A stretch of 64,000 nucleotides of DNA from Lucinisca nassula (taxonomy: Eukaryota; Mollusca; Bivalvia; Lucinida; Lucinidae), in assembly GCA_963580285.1 (NCBI GenBank), contig OY757013.1, forward strand, positions 135,839,027 through 135,903,026, written 5' to 3'. A program made the translations under genes and the position numbers. Shown here piece after piece: positions 32,101 to 39,931 of this stretch. Below the pieces are notes generated by a model that saw nothing but the letters and a program-made list of their open reading frames with translations, did no database searches and was not told where the DNA came from. Position 1 is the first letter of the stretch. Each line of letters opens with the position of its first letter.

Positions 32101-35048
32101 CAAATGCGAACTCCTCCAAAACCCTTGGGCCAGTTTGATTCAAACTTTATAGGAATGTTGCCTAGGTGACTGCCTACCAAAATAGCTAAAACCGACAAAC
32201 AAGATGGCCACCAGAGCTAAAAATATAAAAAAAATCTTTAAACCACAACTCCTCCTTACCCTTGGGCGAATTTCATTCAAACGTCATAGGAATGTTTCTT
32301 AGGTGACCCTCTACCAAAATTGCTAAAACAGTTCTGCTCTGATGGGCAGAAATGGCCGCCAAAGTTAAAAATAGAAAAACATTGTAAATTTGCTTCAAAA
32401 GCAAACTCCTCTTTAACCCTTGGGTCAGTTTGATTCAAAGCACAGGAAAGTTATGGAGGTGGCGAGTCAAAATACCAAAATAGATAAACTCATTCTGCTC
32501 TGCTGAACAAGATGGCCCCCTGAGCCAAAAATAGAAAAAAATCTTCAAACTGCAACTCCGCCTGTACCCTTGGACCAATATCATTCAAACTTCATTGGAA
32601 TGTTGCACAGATGACCCTCTACCAAAATAGCTAAAACGATCCCGCCCTGATGAACAGAATGGCCGCCAGAGCTAACAATAGAAAAACATCATAAATTTGC
32701 TTCAGACGCAACCTTCTCCTTAACTGTGGGGCCAATTTGATTCAAACTTCACAGGAATGTTAAGTAGGTGACTCCCTACCAAAAAAACCTAAAATAGTTC
32801 TGCTCTGACGAACAAGATGGCCCCCAGAGCCCAAAATAGAAAAAATCTTCAATTGAAGTTTCCTCCTTTACCATTTGACCAGTATCATTCAAACTTCATA
32901 GGAATCTTGCACAGATGACCCTCTACCAAAATAGCTAAAACGATCCCGCCCTGTTGAATAAAATGGGCGCCAGAGCTAAAAATAGAAAAAAAAACATAGT
33001 AAATTTTCTCCAAACGCCAACTTCTCCTAAACCCTTGGTGATTCAGACTTCACAGGAAAATATGCCTACGTGACTCCCTACAAAAGAAAGCTAAAATCAG
33101 TCTGCTCTGATGAACAAGATGGCCGCCAGAGCTAAGAATTGAAAAAATCTTCAACCGACAACTCCTCCTGTACCCTTGGGCCAAATTCATTCAAACTTAA
33201 AACGTAAGAATGTGGCTTAGATGACCCTCTACCAAAATAGCTCAAGCGATCCCGCTGCGATGAACAATATGGCCACCAGAGCAAAAATAGAAAAACATTG
33301 TATATTTGCTTCAAACACAAACTCCTTCGCCCCCACCCATTGGGGCTTGAAGAAATAGATGGGCTGCATGATACATCCATACAGAGTTGAATCCGACCCG
33401 CACATGAGTACTGTTAAACAGCTGAGAGGATCTAAGCCTGCCCAGCCAAGCTGTGCGAGTAGGACCGTCCATGCTTAAAAAAACTTTGGTATCATTGGGC
33501 GACAGGGCTTGAGATATCATTTCATCTCAATGTCGGGTAAAAGTCCCACAAAACTGTAAGCAAGGTCTCAAAAATGACCTATGCAGTGTTGACGGGGAGG
33601 TTAAATTTCAAATCAAACAAACAAATCAGACACACACTCCTTCTAAACCCTTGGGCCAATTTGATTCAAACTTGTCAGGAATGTTGCCTATGTGACACAA
33701 TACCAAAATATCTAAGATTGGTCAGCTGTGATGAGCAAGATGGCCAACAGAGCTAAAAATAGAATGTACTAGAGACAGTGACATTCAGCTGAGCGAATCA
33801 GGGCCCAGAGGGGCCCTCTTGTTAAAAATTTTAACATTGGCCATAACTTTCGATTGGTAAATGATAGAGCTTTCATGTTTGCATTCCTTATCAAAAGGCC
33901 TTTCTAGTGGTACCAAATTTTTTTAACCTCCTGACCTTGACCTTTGCGTTTGACCTACTTTTTAAAAACTCTAACATTGTCCATAACTTTCGATTGGTAA
34001 GTGATAGTGCTTCCATATTTCACATGTGCATTCTTTTTCACAAGACCTTTCCAGTGGTAAAATATTTTTTTTTTGACCTCGTGACCTTTAACCTACTTTT
34101 TAAAAACTTTAACATTGGCCATAGCTTTCGATTGGTAAGAGATTGGGCTTTCATATTTCACATGTGCATTCTATGTCAAAAGACCTTTCCAGCGATCCCA
34201 TAATTAGTGACCTTGACCTACTTTTTGAAGACTTTAATATTGGCCATACCGTTCGATTGATAAGTGATACTGCTTTCATATTTAACATGCGCTGTTCTGG
34301 GGCATCTGTGTTTCACAAACACATCTTCATAAACTATTGCAGCCTGTGATCTGAACATTGGTGTATGCAGTACGCTTAATGAGTGGATGAAACTGCATGA
34401 GTATTCAAGGTCAATGTCAATCTTTGACCTTGGCCCAAGGTTATTCAGTTGTGAGAAATTAAAATGTATTAACCGCCGAAACCACTGGGCCATTTGTAAC
34501 CAAATTTCATATGAACGTTTTTAGGAACAAGAAAATGAAAATTAATTAATTGGTCTCATGATAAATATGGCTGCCATGCCCATGTAAGGCAAAGACCCTT
34601 CCGAAATATTCTTTCCAGAACCAGTTGGTGGATTAACATGAAACTTGGCATGTAGCATTGGGGACTCTAGCTAAAAGTATTATAGATATATAGATTGTGA
34701 GTACTCGTTAGAATCACCTCAATGAGGCGCTTCTAACGTGTACCCACAATCTACATTTTGAGTAGAAATAAGAAGCTATCACAATTTACCTTTAAAAAAA
34801 ACTTTCATTTTTGGTGGCAAAATTTACAATGTATTTGTACAGGCGTGTTTTCATAATGCTTACTGGTGCTTAATCTAGAGCTGTGGTAATTGTTTGACAT
34901 TTGTTTTCCCAGAATAAAAGCATTACAGATAGAGCCCTACAGTCAAGCAGAGGCAGAAAGAGCAGCTGGGATGGGATCTTATGTTGCCCCTAAGACAGTA
35001 CATGTAAAAACACAGTCCTCAAACAATATGGACCTGGCAGATGGATGA
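20426..35048 (+). CDS. ZNF593: ZNF593/Bud20-type ribosome-biogenesis zinc-finger protein (3 coding exons)
   Basis: Joining exons 20426-20619, 27620-27682 and 34913-35048 gives a 130-aa ORF with a TGA stop at 35046-35048. Both introns are phase 2 with GT-AG borders. The protein has a basic N-terminus ([14 protein letters not shown]), the [11 protein letters not shown] block (28-38), a U1-type C2H2 finger (C61-X2-C64-X12-H77-X5-H83) and the conserved [12 protein letters not shown] block near residues 102-113. These are the hallmarks of vertebrate ZNF593 and yeast Bud20, which bind pre-60S ribosomal particles and help their nuclear export. The length matches the family. All variable sequence is in the introns, which hold only mobile elements. 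No frameshift or missing zinc ligand is seen, so the gene looks functional. Confidence 0.9.
21004..21143 (+). repeat. Direct repeat of about 50 bp, 89 bp apart
   Basis: TTGAATTTATTAAACT followed by TTGAAGAAAAGGCATA occurs at 21004-21054 and again at 21093-21143 with a few mismatches. It immediately precedes the HCR at 21155. Confidence 0.6.
21155..21453 (+). mobile_element. Short HCR element, TATACCCCC family (300 bp)
   Basis: The left hairpin is TATACCCCC...AAT / ATTTGGGGGGTATA (21155-21186). A GGTCGGTCGGTCGGTC block follows at 21202-21222, then a single core. The right end repeats GGGGGTAT and adds hairpin ATCAC/GTGAT (21431-21445) and AGCTCTAG. It is the smallest complete example of the architecture here, with no tandem core. 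Confidence 0.65.
21978..22743. mobile_element. Fold-back element inserted in the left arm
   Basis: The inverted ends are about 61 bp (21978-22038 and 22682-22743), opening GTGTAACATYTCCGAGAACA. The right arm of the inverted duplication has the empty site at about 26992-27006. An S1 SINE in - orientation (22503-22645) lies inside. No ORF of note is present. Confidence 0.7.
22503..22645 (-). mobile_element. S1 SINE, 3' half
   Basis: On the - strand it ends GTTGACGGGAACGTTAAACC plus TTAAATCAAAG. The part upstream of GGGCGACAGGGC is missing. Confidence 0.6.
23425..23600 (+). mobile_element. S4 SINE
   Basis: The head GCCTCCGTGGTGTAGTGG has B box GGGATCGATCCCGGG. The body is CTTCTCCAGACTTTCGGATG, then CCTTAGCTGTTAGTGAGATG, ending in a CT-rich run. 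Its inverse partner in the right arm is 26152-26330, so this SINE predates the inverted duplication. Confidence 0.7.
23865..24191 (-). mobile_element. S5 SINE, nearly full length
   Basis: On the - strand the head is GGCCCCGATAGCTCAGTTGG (24191-24172) with B box GGGTTCAATCCCGGG. The body runs through GTGTGGTATCATGTAATGTG to a tail ending AACGTCGACGTTAAACCC-like sequence near 23880. It is absent from the right arm of the inverted duplication, so it is younger. Confidence 0.7.
24246..24481. mobile_element. K MITE, full length
   Basis: The TTAA-bounded ends are CCAATTCAGTACCAG and AAAAAGGG. The centre is GATCAGACACTTCAG / GGAGTCTGATC. Its mirror copy is at 25501-25724 in the right arm. Confidence 0.65.
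24597..24651. repeat. Alternating purine-pyrimidine tract
   Basis: About 55 bp of nearly uninterrupted alternation of CA/TG/CG steps (for example CATGCACGCATGCGCGCGC). It is potentially Z-DNA-forming and unstable. Confidence 0.6.
24652..24940 (+). mobile_element. S1 SINE, full length
   Basis: It runs from GCCCCTGCCCATCGGGGCTC through GGGCTGCATAATGCTTCCAT to GGGACGTTAAACCTCAAATC. Confidence 0.7.
25170..25475. repeat. P-related palindromic repeat near the centre of the inverted duplication
   Basis: It contains AAAATTGTGACATTTTTCTT and TACTCCAAACATATGTTGAG, variants of P-family arms, and the inverse CCACAG-type stretch. It separates the two arms and is degenerate. Confidence 0.35.
25727..26012 (+). 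mobile_element. S1 SINE, full length
   Basis: It opens CACCCCCGCCAATAGGGGC, continues GGGCTGCATGATGCTTCCA and ends GACGGGGACGTTACAAAC plus AAAC repeats. Confidence 0.75.
26152..26330 (-). mobile_element. S4 SINE with preceding (GA)n
   Basis: On the - strand the head is GCCTCCGTGATGTAGTGG (26329-26312) and the B-box region GGGATCGATCCCGGG. The tail runs into the (GA)17 tract at 26127-26161. Confidence 0.7.
27366..27530 (-). mobile_element. S1 SINE, 5' half
   Basis: On the - strand it reads CCCCCACCCATCGGGGCTTG, GGGCTGCATGATGCTTCCAC, then stops near the inverse of GGGCGGTCC. The 3' half is missing at the border of the inverted-duplication arm. Confidence 0.65.
27620..27682 (+). CDS. ZNF593: ZNF593 coding exon 2 (63 bp)
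   Basis: The acceptor CTTTTTCAG ends at 27619 and the donor AG|GTGAGT begins at 27683. It encodes [20 protein letters not shown], with zinc ligands H77 and H83. Phase 2 at both ends keeps the frame with exons 1 and 3. Confidence 0.9.
27724..27893 (+). mobile_element. S2 SINE, tail fused to the exon 1 copy
   Basis: The head is ACGGGTCTCAGTGGCCCAG, with body GTTACATGTGAGACGTC and GTGAAATAATCTTTAAAAGC. It runs directly into the pseudo-exon with no spacer. Confidence 0.6.
27894..27986 (+). pseudogene. Decayed partial copy of ZNF593 exon 1
   Basis: It matches the last half of exon 1 (20534-20627). Shared text includes AAGTTGCTC, GGGGCTGCT and AACATTA, plus the splice donor region (GTAAGT is now GTATGT). 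Changes remove the CLHC zinc-ligand motif (the copy reads CIHS). It lies after exon 2, so it is a leftover of an ancient duplication and not an alternative first exon in order. Confidence 0.7.
27987..28190. mobile_element. TA-flanked MITE (Tc1/mariner-type), 26-bp TIR
   Basis: CAGTAACATTCCTATATTAA on the left and the inverse CAGTGAAACTCCGCTATTAA on the right both continue GACCAC. TA lies at 27985-27986 and 28191-28192. An internal perfect hairpin, GTTCAAAAGTGGTC / GACCACTTTTGAAC, occurs at 28022-28055. TA TSDs and CAGT ends fit a Tc1/mariner-mobilised MITE. Confidence 0.7.
28660..28885. repeat. P-type palindromic repeat
   Basis: It contains ATCCACAATCTCTGTTTGGA and AGAAATAAGGAAATATCAG, then the distal arm ACCCCACTTTATACAGAGAA. 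It is a diverged copy. Confidence 0.4.
28895..29815 (+). mobile_element. HCR-like element, TACCCCAC family, interrupted
   Basis: The left hairpin is ATACCCCAC...AGAAGTGGGGTAT (28895-28925), with GTGTCCGTCCATCTGTCCG at about 28941. The core is split by a fold-back element (29099-29723). The right end was not found, so the element is probably truncated. Confidence 0.45.
29099..29723. mobile_element. Fold-back element with about 36-bp inverted ends
   Basis: ATATCGTCGTTCGGGAGTC then AAAACCTC at the left is repeated in inverse at 29691-29720. The interior has one 104-codon open frame (29029-29343) that crosses the left border, so it is not a gene. Confidence 0.55.
31085..31381 (+). mobile_element. 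S1 SINE
   Basis: It contains GGGCTGCATGATGCTTCCAC, GGTAAAAGTCCCACAAAATT and GGGACGTTAAACCTCAAATC plus (AAAC)n. It lies inside a monomer whose text CTCGTGACCT/CCTTGACCTT continues on the two sides. Confidence 0.7.
31411..33823 (+). mobile_element. HCR element, AGCTCACC family, nested third level
   Basis: The left hairpin is AGCTCACCTGAGCAC / GTGCTCAAGGTGAG (31411-31442). The core has about 14 monomers of about 150-165 bp with CTAAAAATAGAA and AACTTCACAGGAATGTTG. The right end is GAGCGAATCAGGGCCC with hairpin AGGGCCC/GGGCCCT and ends CTTGTT. Removal rejoins the host phrase CCTACTTTTT-AAAAATTTTAAC, which exists intact in other monomers. Insertion is therefore between T and A of a T-run/A-run, with no visible TSD. 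Confidence 0.7.
33328..33627 (+). mobile_element. S1 SINE, fourth level of the nest
   Basis: It runs from CGCCCCCACCCATTGGGGC to GGGGAGGTTAAATTTCAAAT plus CAAACAAAC. It splits a monomer: ACAAACTCCTTC before and ACACACTCCTTC after. Confidence 0.7.
34688..34868. repeat. P-type palindromic repeat just before exon 3
   Basis: TAGATTGTGAGTACTCGTTA pairs with the inverse TAACGTGTACCCACAATCTA. The arm AGAAATAAGAAGCTATCACA then follows. It ends about 45 nt before the exon 3 start and so overlaps the region expected to hold the branch point. Confidence 0.55.
34913..35048 (+). CDS. ZNF593: ZNF593 coding exon 3 (terminal)
   Basis: The acceptor TTTGTTTTCCCAG ends at 34912. The exon encodes [20 protein letters not shown] and the acidic/polar C-terminus, ending NMDLADG and TGA. 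The [20 protein letters not shown] block is the conserved ZNF593 C-terminal signature. Confidence 0.9.
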
Positions 35049-35096
35049 CAGTTACAACATTTACAGTCTTGTCATTATTTGTTGTTGTTATATTTG

Positions 35097-35102
35097 AATA
35101 AA
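35097..35102 (+). terminator. ZNF593: Polyadenylation signal of ZNF593
   Basis: AATAAA lies 49 nt after the stop codon, followed by a T/G-containing stretch. The predicted 3' UTR is short, about 70 nt. Confidence 0.7.
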
Positions 35103-35181
35103 ATGTTTTATCAGGTAAATGTTTCACATGTGTACTGAGCTGACCAAGCATTTAAGCGTGAAATGTAATACACGGCTTCAC

Positions 35182-35386
35182 CCTTATTCCACCGATGGCA
35201 ACAATATCTGCCTTTGCAAAAAGTACAGATCCTGATCAGATGGCTTCCTCAGCCATCTAATCAGGACCTACACTATTTGTCAGGCAGTTTGTGCATCAAA
35301 CAAATACATTGTATCAAGTAATTTAAATGGTGGACAGTCAGAAATTGTTGAGTCTAAATTAATTTATTCATCAGGACAAGGGTTTA
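35182..35386. mobile_element. M-type MITE, degenerate
   Basis: CCCTTATTCC at the left and ACAAGGG at the right are eroded M termini. The centre GATCAGATGGCTTCC / GCCATCTAATCAGG matches the copy at 8430. Confidence 0.5.
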
Positions 35387-35505
35387 GGGGAGTGGATACA
35401 CATTTATAGTAGACAGCTCGTAGAGATCTGCCCTTAAGTTAAACATATACTAACAGACTGGGGATTCGAGCTTTGCTGAGTTTGGAAACTGACTGATCAA
35501 CACGC

Positions 35506-35899
35506 TGTTCATGGAGTAATATTTACATTTCCAGTGAAAAGTCTTATGTTAACATATAGAAAACAATGTAGTTCATACGTCCATGAATGCATCGAGTCAC
35601 ATGTTTTTTCTGTGGCGTCAAGTGACGTCATTCTAAACCATGGTTTTCTATGGGCGTTGGTGACATCAACGCTCTTCTGCTCTTTATGGAAAAAACATTG
35701 TGTAAATGTTTTTCAGCTTTACAGTTTGTCCTAAAAGCATTTTTTTCACCCGGTGATTAGGGGCAAAGAATGTAAATATAAAAAATAAATTTAATTTTTC
35801 TGCTTTTCATGAAAGTATGAACGACAGCAGGTCGCTATCAAAGTTTACATGGTTCATAGACTTTGCACATGATCCACTGCGTTCATACTCCCATGAACA
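35506..35899. mobile_element. TIR element, TGTTCATGG ends
   Basis: TGTTCATGGAGTA at 35506 is matched in inverse by TACTCCCATGAACA ending at 35899. Internal CATGAATGCATCGAGTCACA resembles text at 50066 in the tandem array. There is no ORF of note and the TSD is unclear. Confidence 0.45.
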
Positions 35900-35959
35900 G
35901 CAGACAAATAAAATTCATTTCTTAAATGTCCACTTTATTCATGAAAAATATTTTCGATG

Positions 35960-36235
35960 TCATCAGTATAGCATCTTCAGTTTTTAGAGGATCTTCCTGA
36001 AACTTACGTATAAGTAGGCTGGAGATAAAAGCTCATGCCAGTTTGAAAACTGGCAGGGTCGGCCATAAAGTCATATAGTTATGTCCCCTTGGTTGCTGAA
36101 CATGACTATTTTCGACTTGTCATTAGCATATGAACAACAGTTTTGATTGGATCTTTCTGAAACTTATTTATAAGTAGACTGATGATAAAAGCTTGGAAGA
36201 GTTCTAAAACTGGCTAGGGCGACCTTTTAATGACA
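35960..36235 (+). repeat. Two diverged monomers of about 160 bp
   Basis: GATCTTCCTGAAACTTACGT and GATCTTTCTGAAACTTATTT, each followed by ATAAGTAG.CTG and ATAAAAGCT, lie about 150 bp apart. They resemble HCR core monomers without caps. Confidence 0.45.
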
Positions 36236-36238
36236 GAA

Positions 36239-37071
36239 TCGGAATCAGAAATTGAGAATTGTTTCTGGTGACAGGTCAAATGACATTCATACACCAGGAC
36301 CTGTGATATGGGAAGTTAGTTCCTAGCTCTAACCAAAGAGGTAAACTTAGTTGCACAGTCATCAGCACCTTCAGCTGTCGAAATAATCAAATGGGGAAGG
36401 GCATTCCAATCTCTAATGGTTTGGGGGAAGAAAGATTCTTTATAAATGTCAGTTCTTGCAGTAAGGGTCTGAAACACCAATGAATGATGATTTCAACAGT
36501 GCCTAGCTGAGGGGACAAGGTCTTTTGTTGGGATGCTGGCAGCACCCTTTAGACCTTTGTATAAAAGGATGAGCATACTGTCTTTCCTCCTTTTCATGAA
36601 AGACTCCCATTTTAATTTTCCAAGTATTCCAGTCATGCTCCCAGTGCCAAAGCTGCTGCAGTAATTGCCTTTTACAAATCTAGCAGCTCTTTTCTGAACT
36701 TTTCCAATTTCTTCGTTAAGGACAACTCCACTGGAGTCCCAGATGCAACCGCAATATTCCAAGATTGGGCGAAGAAGACTTTTATATGCTGCCTCTTGTA
36801 CATCCTGTTGGCACTGATGAAGATTTCGCCTCAGGAAACCAAGCGTTCTATTTGCCTTAGTACACATGTTGCTAATACGAGTATTCCATCTTAAGTTGTG
36901 TGTGATTGTCACACCAAGGTACTTATTGGGGTCCAAATTCTCGAGGACCGTTCCCTCTATGACGTAAGAAGCCTCAATTTTATTAGATATCTTCCTAGTT
37001 ATCTGCATAATGTTGCATTTTCTGGCTGAAATCTCATCCCCCATTTCGGGCCCAACATCCTAATCTATCTA
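36239..37071 (-). pseudogene. LINE (CR1/Jockey-like) ORF2, C-terminal part and 3' tail
   Basis: On the - strand, 37044-36493 encodes the region after the RT catalytic core: KYLGVTITHNLRWNT, TLGFLRRNL, LLRPILEYCGCIW and KVQKRAARFVKGNY. One in-frame TGA (near 36493) precedes SLVFQTLTARTDIYKESFF and RDWNALPHLI, the normal C-terminus of this family. The 3' tail (36239-36310) ends in CAGAAACAATTCTC and TGATTCCGATTCTG, the terminus seen as fragments elsewhere. It is inactive. Confidence 0.8.
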
Positions 37072-37494
37072 CAGTGGGTCAGAACTAAAGTTCACGATCT
37101 TGTGCATTTGGTGTTCACGTCAGGTGCATAAATTTGCTATCATTTTAATGCATATAGTGCACTTGGCATGCACGTCTCGAGTGCACTTGGTGTAAATGTT
37201 CTGAGCAAAGTAAGAATTGGTACAATTCTAGAATTGTCCTGCGCAAAGTAAGAATTCTCACTTTGTTGCGCAAAGTGAGAATTCCTACCTTGCGCAATAC
37301 AATTCTGGAATTGTCTCTGAGCAAAGTGGGAATCTGGACAAAGTGAGAATTCCTACCTTGCGCAATTACAGTATCGGAATTGCCTCAGCGCAAAGTGGGA
37401 ATCGGGACAAAATGAGAATAGTAAAATATTATTACGGGATTCTATCACATTCATATGGAAACTGACCCCTGTTGGTAAAAATCACTCTATAAAA

Positions 37495-37935
37495 TGTAGT
37501 CCAGACTTTGCGTGTATGTTTTGAGCAGAAATATGAAAAAATTCAGAACATTTTATCTGAAAGTTTTCATTTTTGGAGGTAAAACAGGGGTTTACAGGGG
37601 TATACATTATTTTTTTCTTATTTCTGCTCCAAAACATAGATTGTGGGTACTCACTGAAGCGGTTATCAGGAGTACCCACAATATTTTGAGCAGAAATATG
37701 AAAAATATCAAAACATTTTATCTGAACGTTTTCATTTTTTGGGGGGTAAAAAAGTAAAACTGGGGTTTACAGGGTATGCATTATTTGTTTCTTATTTCTA
37801 CTCCAAAACATAGATTGAGGATAATTATTAAAACTGAAGCGGTTATAAGGAGTACCCACAATGTATGTTTTGGGCAGAAATGTGGAAAATATCAGAACAT
37901 TTTATCTGAAAGTTTTCATTTTCTGGAGGTAAAAA
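37495..37935. repeat. P-type repeats, about three arms in series
   Basis: TATGTTTTGAGCAGAAATATG / CAGAACATTTTATCTGAAAG occurs three times (37511, 37684, 37864), separated by inverses around AGTACCCACAAT. It is a compound of overlapping palindromes. Confidence 0.55.
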
Positions 37936-38167
37936 AGAACATAATTACTCGCTTTTTGACAATCATAATTTGTACTGTTAATTTCATTCTTGGGCCCTCT
38001 TAATGAGAGTTGGCTTGATATAGTGTCTAGTTTATTACGTATTTCAGGTTGATTTCCCATTTTTCCTGTTTTGATATTTAACAAGTGAAAACTAAAAGAT
38101 CTTACATAAGTGGTCATTTCATGCATAATTGATCAGTTAACCCTGACCACACAGTTCCTGGGCAGGC

Positions 38168-38335
38168 TTAGAAGCCTCCGTGGTGCAGTGGTTACGCTAC
38201 TCGCCTTGTAAACCAGGGATCGCAGGATCGATCCCGGGCTTCTCCAGACTTTCGGATGAGTCTTTAACCCGAGGTCCCGTCTCCGTATGACCTTAGCTGT
38301 TGGTGGGACGTAAAACTAAAACTCACTCACTCACT
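38168..38335 (+). mobile_element. S4 SINE, complete head to tail
   Basis: The head GCCTCCGTGGTGCAGTGG has B box GGATCGATCCCGGGC. The body ends GTTGGTGGGACGTAAAACTA and a CACT repeat tail. Confidence 0.75.
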
Positions 38336-38337
38336 CA

Positions 38338-38545
38338 CTCCTGGGCAGGCTTAGACCTTCTAAGCGGCTAACCGGTTCTCAGTGCTCTTTCTCTAGCCAG
38401 TAGCTGAAACCTTTCCTACTTGAATCAGCGGTGGGGAGAGAACCAAATATCTAGGAAAGAAAGTGGCCGAGCAGGGATTCGCTTTCAAGACCTCCGGATT
38501 AATCAGATAATTGTGAATCTGACGTGCTAGCCAATATACCAGCTA
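38338..38545 (-). mobile_element. S6-related SINE fragment
   Basis: It shares CTGGGCAGGCTTA and ACTTGAATCAGCGG-type text, plus GATTCGCTTTCAAGACCTCC near the tRNA-like head, with the S6 copies at 49580, 55295 and 61022. The head (near 38540) is degenerate. Confidence 0.45.
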
Positions 38546-38589
38546 CATATATCATTCAGACAGATATATTTAGATCGAAACTTGCAGTG

Positions 38590-38785
38590 ACCTTTTAACT
38601 CGTATCTTGCTGAATGAATTAATTGAGCCACACCCATTTCTGACTATCAACCAATCAAATTACTTAAAAGATATTTGTTCAATTCACAAACAGTGGCAAA
38701 CAGAGTAGATCCTGATCAGATGTCTTCTTTAGAAGCCATCTGATCTGGATTTACAGAATTTTTAAATGTAGTGGTTGTCGTGTTC
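38590..38785. mobile_element. M-type MITE, degenerate
   Basis: CGTATCTTGCTGAATGAATT and the centre GATCAGATGTCTTC / GAAGCCATCTGATC match the M family. The right terminus is eroded. Confidence 0.45.
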
Positions 38786-39029
38786 GATATCACAATTTTT
38801 TTTTCTGTTCTCCATATAGATTTAGGTGCTCGAGTGGTTCCACTCATGAGCCACTGTGGGTAGGTCAGCATATTACAAAAACAGGCTCATTCAAATCCAA
38901 TGTAAATTTTACTAGGGAAAAAGAAATGAACATTATCTGGTGAAAATTGAAAATTAGAACCGCCTCATAACGAATAACTACAATCTACGATTTGTTGTTG
39001 TTGTTTTTTTTTTTCTTCTTTTTTGGGGT

Positions 39030-39245
39030 TTGGTTTACTGCCCATTCAAGATTATTACACTCATATCGATCCGATGGTTAATCAGAGGTAGGCGAAAAGT
39101 GGAGTACCAGAAGGAAATTCATTTGACCTTCCGATGCAGAACTTGGCGTCTCACATATGACCCGAGCCAGGCTCGAACCACAGCGGTGAGAGACCTAATG
39201 ATTAATAGTCAGCGCTCGTATCCACAAGGCCACAGAGGCCCTCAT
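39030..39245 (-). mobile_element. S2 SINE
   Basis: On the - strand the head is GGGCCTCTGTGGCCTTGTGG (39242-39223). The body has GTCATATGTGAGACGCCAAG and ends AGTGTAATAATCTTGAATGG near 39040. Confidence 0.7.
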
Positions 39246-39249
39246 CTAT

Positions 39250-39480
39250 ATTTTAGAGCAGAAATAAGAAAAATATACTATATGAGAGTAGGGGCTGAAG
39301 GGGTCAGATTTTTCGTGTTTTCGCATGTTTTCGTGATGAGACCAAAAAGCGATTACTTTTGATTTTCTTTCAAATAATGCTATGCCATGCTTACCCAATG
39401 ATAATGCTCTCTAACGAGTACCCACAGCCTATGACTTTGAGCAGAAATAAGAAAAATAATGTATACCCCCTAAACCCCAG
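39250..39480. repeat. P-type repeat
   Basis: AGAGCAGAAATAAGAAAAAT on the left and the inverse near CGAGTACCCACAGCCTATG (39415) on the right. Confidence 0.4.
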
Positions 39481-39931
39481 TTTCTCTGTATATGGTCCTC
39501 TTTTCATACTTGAAATTAATCACACGTGTTGATTATGTCTTTTTTGACTTACCGATTTGAAAAATAAAAAGTGAAATGTGCTAATGCATTATGTACATGT
39601 AATATACAAAACATTCAGCTCCTACAATCGCAAATAATTTTCTACTCACAATACCATCAAAATAATGTTACCCAGACTATACAGATGATAAATACTATTC
39701 CCACAGATGAAAATTTGATTCTCACTTTGTCCGAAATATTCCCACTTTGTCCACACGGATGAAACATTCGATTCTCACTTTGTCCGAAAGATTCCCACTT
39801 TGCGCACAGACATTTACCTGTTTCATATAACATTCGAATCCCTTGCGCAATTCTACTTTGCGCAAGACAATTCTAGAATTGTACCGATTCTTACTTTGCG
39901 CTGAACATAAACATTAGTTCGGGCTTCACTG

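Larger units (their letters stand above)
30747..34327 (+). mobile_element. HCR element, ATGCCCCC family, copy 2 (nested)
   Basis: It starts ATGCCCCCGGAATC after ATTTTT and ends TGGGGCATCTGTGTTTCACA, AACACATCTT. The core monomers have CATTGGCCATAACTTTTGAT and match the copy at 6235. It is interrupted by an S1 SINE and by the HCR at 31411-33823. The left hairpin is incomplete in this copy. Confidence 0.6.
29979..34685 (+). mobile_element. HCR element, AGCTCACC family, host of the intron 2 nest
   Basis: The left hairpin AGCTCACC / GGTGAGCT (29979-30011) is followed by a CTGTCTGTCATCGGTCTGTC block. Monomers contain TAAACTATTGCAGC and ATGACCTTGACAT-like text. The monomer interrupted at 30746 resumes at 34328 (CATAAACTATTGCAG). 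The right end is missing, replaced by a P repeat at 34688. Confidence 0.6.
27683..34912 (+). other. ZNF593: ZNF593 intron 2 (7.2 kb)
   Basis: The donor is GTGAGT and the acceptor TTGTTTTCCCAG. It holds a pseudo-exon copy, MITEs and a nest of HCR elements up to four deep. The last repeat ends about 45 nt before exon 3. Confidence 0.8.
37072..39931. mobile_element. 2.86-kb DNA transposon (TA TSD) inserted in the LINE
   Basis: The TIRs are CAGTGGGTCAGAACTAAAGTT and, inverted, CAGTGAAGCCCGAACTAATG. TA lies at 37070-37071 and 39932-39933. Removing it and one TA joins the LINE frame as LQNDIDRLGCWAR. Both subterminal regions carry many copies of GCGCAAAGTRAGAATT and the palindrome CAATTCTAGAATTG. 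No transposase ORF remains. TA TSD and CAGTG ends suggest Tc1/mariner-type mobilisation. The interior is filled with P, S4, S6, M and S2 repeats. Confidence 0.75.
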
